Origin: Blastocatellia bacterium
Lineage (GTDB): Bacteria; Acidobacteriota; Blastocatellia; Pyrinomonadales; Pyrinomonadaceae
Reading direction: 5' to 3'
DNA length: 45,586 nt
NCBI GenBank assembly: GCA_013697915.1
Contig: JACCVY010000073.1
Location: forward strand, 1-45,586
The translations under genes and the position numbers were made by a program. Below, in pieces: positions 33,216 to 39,116 of the stretch; within the stretch, counting starts at the first letter, position 1; the number at the start of each line of letters is the position of its first letter. The notes under the pieces are model-generated. The model did no database searches. It saw nothing but the letters and a program-made list of their open reading frames with translations, and was not told the DNA's origin.

Positions 33216-33646
33216 CAAGTTCCTTCTCCCGCCGATTGCTTTTGCAAAACCAGTAGTTTTTCTAAAGTAGTAATCAACAACTCTTCATCGAGGGGCTTTG
33301 AGAGGAAGGCGTCGGCGCCGGCCTCGCGGGCGCGATCCTCTGCTTGCAGATGACTGAAAATCATCACCAGAATGTCCTTCGTTTCCGCGCCCGACTTTAG
33401 CGTGCGGCAAAGACTGAGGCCGTCCAGCTTTGGCACCAGGATTTCTGTCACCACAATTCTGGGCTTCAGCTCCTGCGCGCGCGCCAGAGCCGCAAGACCA
33501 TCCTCAGTGAACTCGACGCCAAAGCCGGCTTGTTCGAGAAAAAAACGCTCAAGTCGTTGCACAATTGGATTGCGCTCAACAACCAGTATTAGAGCCCGTT
33601 GTTCGGGCTTATTGGGGGCAGGGGAATTTGGGACGGGAGACAACAT
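33215..33646 (-). CDS. Degenerate receiver-domain protein (pseudo-receiver)
   Basis: 143 residues from ATG 33646; a TTG seven codons upstream is possible. The fold is a receiver domain: ALILVVERNPIVQRLERFF, IVVTEILVPKLDGLSLC, VMIFSHL, GADAFLSKPLDEEL. The acidic pair is E24/R25 instead of Asp-Asp, and the phospho-acceptor is Glu68 instead of Asp. Ser98 and Lys117 are kept. A Glu at this place often mimics the phosphorylated state, so the protein is probably locked and acts by binding. It ends inside the KaiC start codon (shared base), so the products are made together. Confidence 0.85.
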   Translation of the reverse strand: MLSPVPNSPAPNKPEQRALILVVERNPIVQRLERFFLEQAGFGVEFTEDGLAALARAQELKPRIVVTEILVPKLDGLSLCRTLKSGAETKDILVMIFSHLQAEDRAREAGADAFLSKPLDEELLITTLEKLLVLQKQSAGEGT

Positions 33647-33726
33647 GCCCTTGATCGGGAACTTCAAGTTCGGGTTAAGGGCGAACTTTATCGCAAGGCG
33701 GTAAGCGTGGCAAGCACTTAGTTAAG

Positions 33727-33757
33727 TTGCTGTCAGATTACACCCACGGTGTACAAT
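33727..33757 (+). promoter_or_regulatory. Possible fumC promoter
   Basis: TTGCTG (33727-33732), a long 19-base spacer and TACAAT (33752-33757). The transcript would begin near 33764, about at the left edge of the leader hairpin, so the stem might form only partly in RNA. Confidence 0.35.
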
Positions 33758-33761
33758 GTGA

Positions 33762-33786
33762 GTCTGGACAAGTCGAAAGTCCAGAC
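33762..33786. promoter_or_regulatory. Perfect inverted repeat just before fumC
   Basis: GTCTGGAC (33762-33769) and GTCCAGAC (33779-33786) form an 8-bp perfect stem with a 9-base loop, 7 bases from the fumC ATG. It occupies the place of the ribosome site. It could be an operator or an RNA control element. Confidence 0.5.
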
Positions 33787-33793
33787 ATCCCCT

Positions 33794-35203
33794 ATGCCTC
33801 AGGAACAACCAAAAAAGCAAAGCGGCACTCGCAGCGAGACCGATTCGATGGGCCAGATTGAAGTGCCCGCGGACAAGTATTGGGGCGCGCAAACCCAGCG
33901 CAGCTTGATCCATTTTGCTATCGGCGACGATCGCATGCCGCGCGAAATGATTCGCGCGCTTGGCATTCTCAAAAAAGCCGCGGCCATCGTCAATCAGGAA
34001 CTGGGAAAACTTCCGAGCGACAAGCTGAAGCTGATCGAACAAGCGGCGGATGAAGTAATTGCCGGCAAGCTTGACGATCATTTTCCATTACGCGTTTGGC
34101 AAACGGGCAGTGGTACGCAGACGAACATGAATGCAAACGAAGTGATCTCGAACCGCGCGATTGAGATCGCCGGTGGCGTTCCTGGGAGTAAAGAACCAGT
34201 CCATCCGAATGACGACGTGAATATGTCACAGTCGTCGAATGATACTTTTCCCACGGCAATGTATATCGCGGCGGCTGAGCAGTTGACCTGGTTGATTCCC
34301 GAAATCCAGAACGTCCACGACGCGATCGCTGCAAAAGCCGAGGAGTTCAAGGACGTCGTAAAAATTGGCCGCACTCACCTTCAGGACGCCACGCCAATAA
34401 CTGTAGGCCAGGAGATGTCGGGCTGGGCCAGTCTGCTTGAAAGAGATATTGAGCGCCTGAAAATGACTTTGCCGGGGGTATTGGATTTGGCGATCGGCGG
34501 CACTGCGGTCGGCACTGGGCTGAATTCGCATCCTGAATTCAGCGAGCGTGCCGCGAAGAAAATTGCGGAGCTGACCGGGCTCGCTTTCAAATCACATCCA
34601 AACAAGTTTGCAGCGCTTTCCGCGCACGACGAAATCATTTTTGCGAGCGGCGCCCTCAAAACGCTGGCTGCCTCGCTGATGAAAATTGCCAACGATATTC
34701 GTTGGCTGGCGTCCGGCCCGCGCTGTGGTTTAGGTGAATTGACGTTGCCCGAGAACGAACCCGGCTCGTCGATCATGCCGGGCAAGGTCAATCCGACTCA
34801 AAGCGAAGCGATGACGATGGTGGCGGTGCAGGTTTTCGGCAACGATACCGCCATCACCATTGCCGGCTCGCAGGGGAATTTCGAGTTGAATGTGTATAAG
34901 CCGGTGATGATTCATAATTTTCTGCATTCGATTCGTTTGCTGCACGACGCGTGTCACAGCTTTGTTGAATATTGCATCAAGGGCATTGAGTTGAATCGCG
35001 AACAGATTGACCATTACTTGAAAAACTCGCTGATGCTGGTGACCGCGCTCAATCCGCACATTGGCTATGACAAGGCGGCGCAGGTGGCAAAGAACGCGCA
35101 TAAGAAAAAGATCAGTTTGCGCGAGTCGGCAGTTGAGCTGGGATATTTGAGCGGCGAGGAGTTTGACAAGTACGTCAAGCCGGAAGAGATGACACACCCA
35201 TGA
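33794..35203 (+). CDS. fumC: Class II fumarate hydratase
   Basis: 469 residues from ATG 33794; the frame opens further upstream (33749), but that part overlaps a probable promoter and hairpin. Oxygen-stable, iron-free fumarase of the citric acid cycle, interconverting fumarate and malate. Landmarks: [66 protein letters not shown] and the superfamily signature [11 protein letters not shown] with the catalytic Ser loop. Length fits FumC. It is divergent from the receiver-KaiC operon. Its stop is followed at once by a heptad array. No good ribosome site is visible. Confidence 0.95.
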   Translation: MPQEQPKKQSGTRSETDSMGQIEVPADKYWGAQTQRSLIHFAIGDDRMPREMIRALGILKKAAAIVNQELGKLPSDKLKLIEQAADEVIAGKLDDHFPLRVWQTGSGTQTNMNANEVISNRAIEIAGGVPGSKEPVHPNDDVNMSQSSNDTFPTAMYIAAAEQLTWLIPEIQNVHDAIAAKAEEFKDVVKIGRTHLQDATPITVGQEMSGWASLLERDIERLKMTLPGVLDLAIGGTAVGTGLNSHPEFSERAAKKIAELTGLAFKSHPNKFAALSAHDEIIFASGALKTLAASLMKIANDIRWLASGPRCGLGELTLPENEPGSSIMPGKVNPTQSEAMTMVAVQVFGNDTAITIAGSQGNFELNVYKPVMIHNFLHSIRLLHDACHSFVEYCIKGIELNREQIDHYLKNSLMLVTALNPHIGYDKAAQVAKNAHKKKISLRESAVELGYLSGEEFDKYVKPEEMTHP

Positions 35204-35204
35204 G

Positions 35205-35238
35205 GATTGGCGATTGCCGATTTGCGATTGCCGATTGT
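35205..35238. repeat. 7-base-period array (core GATTGCC)
   Basis: GATTGGC-GATTGCC-GATTTGC-GATTGCC-GATTG, a strict 7-base period, starting right after the fumC stop. Confidence 0.75.
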
Positions 35239-35323
35239 TTTTCCAATGAAGGCCCACTGTTAGCCTTAGGAACACAGACCACCCTAAACGGCCTGCAAAT
35301 AATCACAGCCAACTTATTGTTTT

Positions 35324-35354
35324 GAATCTGTGAAATCTGCGTAATCTGCGGATA
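35324..35354. repeat. 9-base-period array (core AATCTGCG)
   Basis: GAATCTGTG-AAATCTGCG-TAATCTGCG-GATA. The same phrase appears at 29014-29035 (GAATCTGTG-TAATCTGCG-GATA) and in the inverted pair around 15835-15855. Confidence 0.6.
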
Positions 35355-35381
35355 AGTGTTGAGTGAGAGTGGGTTTCGCAA

Positions 35382-35618
35382 TTGCCTGACAAAAACGATC
35401 GCGTTCAAGAAAATGTTGCCGGCGAATATTACGTCGACTCGACCTGCATCGACTGTGATGTATGTCGCGACACGGCACCGGCTAATTTTATGCGTTCCGA
35501 CAAGAACAATTACTCTTTTGTGTTCAAGCAACCAGAGACAGAAGAAGAAAAAACGTTGTGTGAAGAAGCGGTGCTCTGTTGTCCGGTTGAAGCAATCGGC
35601 AGTGATGGGGAGCAGTAG
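35382..35618 (+). CDS. Small 4Fe-4S ferredoxin
   Basis: 78 residues, TTG start at 35382, since no in-frame ATG precedes the cluster motif. Cys spacing C22-x2-C25-x2-C28 (CIDCDVC) with a remote Cys in CCPVEAIG gives one 4Fe-4S cluster of the monocluster ferredoxin type; the second site of 2[4Fe-4S] proteins is absent. The short helical insert (KQPETEEEKTLCEEAVL) is acidic, suiting electron transfer to a partner. It lies downstream of fumC, and a Rieske gene follows on the other strand; the redox partner is not encoded next door. A weak ribosome site makes the start less sure. Confidence 0.82.
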   Translation: MPDKNDRVQENVAGEYYVDSTCIDCDVCRDTAPANFMRSDKNNYSFVFKQPETEEEKTLCEEAVLCCPVEAIGSDGEQ

Positions 35619-35663
35619 GACGAATCTCTGTTCTTGTGTTCCAGAATGCAGTCGAAAGAAAAA

Positions 35664-35956
35664 GTACATTTGCCATTTTCCATTTCTCATCAGCGGTTTC
35701 AATTTAGGGAGTAGGATGAAGTTTGTAAATGAAGTCAGTTCCACCACGCGGTAGCGGGTGGGTTGGTATACTAGCACTCAGGCCTTGCATTGGTATTGAG
35801 CCTACTCCGACATGACGCTGGACGTTGGGCGCGCTCTCGCAAGGGTTGAGTGCCAACGTGTCGGCCCACCCGCTACCGCGTGGTGCTACTGACCTCATCG
35901 GGCCGCCTCAATGAGTGACTGGACAACTTGAGTTCGCGAATCGGAAATGGAAAATC
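35664..35956. repeat. Palindromic repeat family 5 between short heptad arrays
   Basis: Main arms 35735-35763 (TCAGTTCCACCACGCGGTAG then CGGGTGGG) and 35865-35892 (CCCACCCGCTACCGCGTGGT then GCTACTGA) are near-perfect inverted copies of 28 bases. Inside, GCACTCAGGCCTTGC pairs with GCAAGGGTTGAGTGC, and CCGACA with TGTCGG. Flanking it are CCATTTT-CCATTTC (35668) and GCGAATC-GGAAATG-GAAAATC (35935), both with 7-base steps. The 35619-35968 gap holds no gene. Confidence 0.8.
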
Positions 35957-35968
35957 TTCTGTCCGACA

Positions 35969-36322
35969 CTAGATCATGACTTTCACTAGCCCGTCTTCCA
36001 CAATCACCTCGTAAGTCTCAACCTTCTCACGAACGGTAAGGCATTCGCCGCTGCGCAAGTCAAATTGCCAGCCGTGCCAATCGCATTCGATCACTCGATC
36101 GCAAAGAATCCCTTCTGACAATGGCGCACCCTTATGAGGACAGTAGTTCTCGATGGCATAGAATTCGCCATCAATGTTGTAGAGAGCAATCTCGCGCTCC
36201 TTAGTCAATTCGACCGTTTTGCGGCTTCCGACCGGCAAATCTTCAAGGCGACCGATAACGATTGTGCGGAGCAAATTCCCAGCCTCTTTGGAATCTATAT
36301 TGTCAGTACCAATTGATTGCAT
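35969..36322 (-). CDS. Rieske 2Fe-2S protein (NirD-like)
   Basis: 117 residues, soluble, no signal peptide. Rieske cluster ligands: C-x-H in CPHKGAPL and C-x2-H in CDWHGW. The surrounding strands (VELTKEREIALYNIDGEFYA, QFDLRSGECLTV) match small Rieske ferredoxins related to NirD and dioxygenase ferredoxins. It probably shuttles electrons to an oxygenase or reductase not in this window. It is divergent from the SIMPL gene, with about 200 bases between the two starts. Confidence 0.9.
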   Translation of the reverse strand: MQSIGTDNIDSKEAGNLLRTIVIGRLEDLPVGSRKTVELTKEREIALYNIDGEFYAIENYCPHKGAPLSEGILCDRVIECDWHGWQFDLRSGECLTVREKVETYEVIVEDGLVKVMI

Positions 36323-36355
36323 TGCATGAATCGTAACAAAACAGTATTAAAGGAC

Positions 36356-36400
36356 CAACGAACGGGAAGTAGGACGAACATTCCTGCCTGCCCCGTTGGT
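36356..36400. repeat. Weak inverted repeat upstream of the SIMPL gene
   Basis: CCAACG (36356-36361) and CGTTGG (36395-36400) enclose AGGACGAACATTCCTGCCTG, a form reminiscent of a palindromic repeat with much decay. Otherwise the 36323-36523 gap shows nothing clear. Confidence 0.3.
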
Positions 36401-36523
36401 ATTAGCGTGGTTGTACAAGAGCGAGAACTGCAGCGCGCAAGAATACTGGGGCTTAGCCGTTCTGGAAAGGTGGCGCAAGCTGAACGTTGGGCGCCTAATC
36501 CGAAGGTTGGAAAAGGAACTATT

Positions 36524-37504
36524 ATGCGTGGAAAAATTTTAACGATGCTCGGTGTTTTGGCCCTGCTAACACTCTTCGCAGGTCAGACATTCGCCAAAGA
36601 AATTACTGTTCGCGGCAAGCTGAAAAGGACAGTTGAAGCCGGTGGTTGGGTGATTGTTGCTGGTAATCAGAAGTACTTACTTCTCAATGCTCAGCGATAT
36701 CAAAACGAGAAATGGTTCACGGAAACATCTGAAGTGGAAGCTGTCGGTGAAGTCAAAACAGATGTGATGACAACCTACATGGAGGGCACTCCGTTTGAAG
36801 TGCGAATGCTGCGCCCTTTAGCAGAAAGCGGTTCCACCGCCGCCATGCAAAGCGATTCAAGAACGCTGACTAAGGTTTTGGTGACCGGCAATTCAATAAT
36901 TCAGGCGCAGCCCGACACTGCGATACTGAACATTTCCGTCGTGACCCAGGCGCGGGCCGCGCTCGATGCTCAACAACAGAATGCTAACAAGAGCGATGCG
37001 GTTGTTCGCGCGCTTAAGTCCGCGGCAGGCGCCGGCGCTGAAATCAAGACCAGCGGCTACAGTCTGCAACCGCAGCGCGTTTACAAAGAAAACCAACCGC
37101 CCTCTATAGTCGGCTATGAAGCGCGCAACAGCGTTACGGTGACGCTTTCTGATCTAACAAAAGTCGGCGCGGTGATTGATGCTGCTTCCCAGGCGGGAGC
37201 AAACGATGTTTCCGGCATCTCCTTTACATTACGGAAAGATCGGCCCGCGCACGATCAGGCGCTGGCCGACGCTACGCGCGAAGCGGTTAGCAAGGCACAG
37301 GTAATTGCCACGGCGCTGGGCGGTCGTGTGGTGCGGATTCTCGAAGTGCAGGAAGAAGGGTTTGAACGACCACGACCCATTTATACGGATCAAATACAAA
37401 CAATGCGCGCGGCGTCAGTTACACCGACACCAATTGAAGTGGGCACGCTCGATATCACATCGCGGGTGCAGTTGATTGCCGAAGTGGAAGTTGGCGTACG
37501 CTGA
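36524..37504 (+). CDS. Secreted SIMPL-domain (DUF541) protein
   Basis: 326 residues from ATG 36524, which has AAAGGA about 6 bases upstream and a signal peptide (LTMLGVLALLTLFAGQTFAK); the frame is open to 36317 but lacks both. Residues about 25-105 form a small beta domain (VRGKLKRTVEAGGWVIVAG, KYLLLNAQRYQNEKWF). Residues about 118-326 are a SIMPL domain (VTGNSIIQAQPDTAILNISV, TSGYSLQPQRVYKENQPPSI, GYEARNSVTVTLSDL, LADATREAVSKAQVIATALG). SIMPL proteins form periplasmic or outer-surface assemblies of mostly unknown role. Next to it is a copy of repeat family 2. Confidence 0.87.
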   Translation: MRGKILTMLGVLALLTLFAGQTFAKEITVRGKLKRTVEAGGWVIVAGNQKYLLLNAQRYQNEKWFTETSEVEAVGEVKTDVMTTYMEGTPFEVRMLRPLAESGSTAAMQSDSRTLTKVLVTGNSIIQAQPDTAILNISVVTQARAALDAQQQNANKSDAVVRALKSAAGAGAEIKTSGYSLQPQRVYKENQPPSIVGYEARNSVTVTLSDLTKVGAVIDAASQAGANDVSGISFTLRKDRPAHDQALADATREAVSKAQVIATALGGRVVRILEVQEEGFERPRPIYTDQIQTMRAASVTPTPIEVGTLDITSRVQLIAEVEVGVR

Positions 37505-37528
37505 GCACGCAGTTTGTCTGTCTTATTT

Positions 37529-37648
37529 CATTAGCACCGTCGCTTCAGCACGGTGACCCGGGCTCGACGCCAACCGGAAACCGTCAAACGGTTTTCCTTC
37601 CGCGCTTGAACACCGATCACCGGGCCAAAGCCACGGTGCTAATGAGAA
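37529..37648. repeat. Palindromic repeat family 2, copy D (short form)
   Basis: CATTAGCACCGTCGCTTCAG, then CACGGTGA on the left; TCACCGGGCCAAAGCCACGG, then TGCTAATGAGA on the right; one CCGGAAACCGTCAAACGG hairpin unit inside instead of two. Confidence 0.8.
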
Positions 37649-37765
37649 AGGCACTCAGGTTGAAATTGCATGAGTACTGTTTAGTGACGGCTGGTCGTGA
37701 GGATGTTTTCAGGATAATATCCTTGCTGTTCCCCTCTTAATGAGTTAGCCCCCCAGGAAAATTCA

Positions 37766-37806
37766 AAAAGCTCGCCTCGTTTTCAAGCGGGGCTTTACTT
37801 TCTTTT
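37766..37806 (+). terminator. Possible intrinsic terminator or attenuator before the CBS gene
   Basis: AAAGCTCGC (37767-37775) pairs with GCGGGGCTTT (37787-37796) with one bulge, followed by ACTTTCTTTT. It lies about 260 bases after the SIMPL gene and 20 before the CBS gene, so it may act in the CBS leader. Confidence 0.4.
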
Positions 37807-37826
37807 GACACGAGGAGGGAAGAACG

Positions 37827-38636
37827 ATGGCTAGATACCGTAACGATGACGAGCGCGAGTTTAGTCCGCGCAATGATCGCTTTGAACGAGAACGACCCTG
37901 GAACTCCAACGAGCCTTATGAGAACCCGGGACGTTCGGCGAACGAGTACGACCGGCGTGACTTTGGCAGAGGCAGGTTTGGCGAACGCGCCGATTACGAA
38001 TACAACGAGCCGCGCTACAACGATTATTCAAGAAACTACCCGCAGGAAAATGTGCGTCGCCCCAATGATGGCCGCGACTATCAAACTGAACCACGATATT
38101 ACGATCGCGGCACTCGTTCACGACTCCGCTGCCGCGACATCATGACGCGCGATCTGGCTGTGGCAACTCGCGATACTACCTTGCGGGAAGTGGCGATGAT
38201 GATGCGCGAGGAAGATACAGGCGTGATTCCGGTAGTTGATTACGGCGGGGGCAATGGGGATGGCCGGGCCAATCCAGCCAACAATCGGCTCAGCGGCGCC
38301 AGCTACGGTACCGGCAAGCTGGTTGGATTGATTACCGATCGCGACATAGTTGTGCGCGGCGTAGCCGAGGACAAAGACTGCGCTACCGTCCGCGTTGAAG
38401 AAATCATGTCCACCGATGTGCATACGGTCCGGCCGCACGATCGAGTTGTTGATGTGCTCAGAAAAATGGGTGACAAACAAGTGCGGCGCATTCCGGTGGT
38501 GAGCGAGAACGGCAACTTGCGCGGCATTATCTCCCTGGCCGATGTGGCGGTGGAAACTGAGGCTGATCGCGAACTTGGCGCGGCCCTCGAAGACATTTCT
38601 CGGGAGTCATCCTTCTGGGGGAAAATCTTCGGCTAA
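37827..38636 (+). CDS. CBS-pair protein with charged disordered N-terminus
   Basis: 269 residues with a strong GAGGAGG ribosome site. Residues 1-105 are almost free of hydrophobic residues and rich in Arg, Asn, Asp, Glu and Tyr (FGERADYEYNEPRYNDYSRN), surely disordered. Residues about 107-250 hold two CBS motifs: CRDIMTRDLAVATRDTTLRE with LVGLITDRDIVVRGVAE, and EEIMSTDVHTVRPHDRVVDV with LRGIISLADVAVE. Between them a Gly/Asn loop (GGGNGDGRANPANNR) is inserted in the first motif. CBS pairs bind adenine nucleotides or similar ligands. The aromatic/charged tail may promote condensate formation or RNA contact, but this is inference. A terminator follows. Confidence 0.87.
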   Translation: MARYRNDDEREFSPRNDRFERERPWNSNEPYENPGRSANEYDRRDFGRGRFGERADYEYNEPRYNDYSRNYPQENVRRPNDGRDYQTEPRYYDRGTRSRLRCRDIMTRDLAVATRDTTLREVAMMMREEDTGVIPVVDYGGGNGDGRANPANNRLSGASYGTGKLVGLITDRDIVVRGVAEDKDCATVRVEEIMSTDVHTVRPHDRVVDVLRKMGDKQVRRIPVVSENGNLRGIISLADVAVETEADRELGAALEDISRESSFWGKIFG

Positions 38637-38653
38637 CAACCTGCGAAAGATGC

Positions 38654-38690
38654 GGCAAAGGGGGAGGCAGCACCGGTCTCCCCTTTTGCA
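38654..38690 (+). terminator. Intrinsic terminator after the CBS gene
   Basis: GCAAAGGGGGAG and CTCCCCTTTTGC form a strong stem with a 10-base loop, ending in a T-rich strand. Confidence 0.65.
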
Positions 38691-38714
38691 CCTTTGCACA
38701 GTTCCCGTATCCTA
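38686..38714 (+). promoter_or_regulatory. Promoter of Hsp20, start site at the ATG
   Basis: TTGCAC (38686-38691), a 17-base spacer and TATCCT (38709-38714). The expected start site coincides with ATG 38721, implying a leaderless mRNA. The -35 overlaps the preceding terminator stem. Confidence 0.4.
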
Positions 38715-38720
38715 TAAATC

Positions 38721-39077
38721 ATGCGAATTCCTAATCGTGAGTTTTCCCTGCTAACGGTCTCTCATCGTGTCAGGCCTTCAGGTCGCCTGTGGAATCCGGC
38801 CGCCGATGTGTATCGCACGGCAGATGGTTGGATGGTTAAGCTGGATGTTGCCGGAATTTGTGCCGACGAGCTGGAGATCGATTTGGATCAGGCAAGCTTG
38901 AGAGTGCGGGGTTGTAGACGTGACACGGTCTACAAAGAAGGCTTTAGTTATCAGCAAATGGAAATAACCTATAGCCGATTTGAAAAGACGATCCAGTTTC
39001 CCTGTCCGATCGAAGAAGCATCACTCGCGCATGATTATCGCGACGGGTTTTTAATAATCAATCTGCATTGCAAGTAG
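38721..39077 (+). CDS. Small heat shock protein, Hsp20/alpha-crystallin family
   Basis: 118 residues. A single alpha-crystallin domain fills residues about 23-118: WNPAADVYRTADGWMVKLDV, GICADELEIDLDQASLRVRG, YQQMEITYSRFEKTIQFP, HDYRDGFLIINLHC. The N-terminal arm is short and the usual C-terminal IxI/V tail motif is absent; the protein ends just after the last strand, shorter than most sHsps. Probably forms small oligomers that hold unfolded proteins. It lies just upstream of lon, so holding and degrading functions sit together. No ribosome site is visible, consistent with a leaderless start. Confidence 0.88.
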   Translation: MRIPNREFSLLTVSHRVRPSGRLWNPAADVYRTADGWMVKLDVAGICADELEIDLDQASLRVRGCRRDTVYKEGFSYQQMEITYSRFEKTIQFPCPIEEASLAHDYRDGFLIINLHCK

Positions 39078-39116
39078 GATTGTGTGTCACGCGAACATTT
39101 CCAGGATTAATTAACG

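Noticed and set aside
34730-35275. 181-codon frame opposite the fumC 3' half
   Set aside because: Antisense shadow; it also runs through a heptad repeat.
36317-36523. Upstream extension of the SIMPL gene
   Set aside because: It would bury the signal peptide, overlaps the Rieske gene start and lacks a ribosome site, while ATG 36524 has one.
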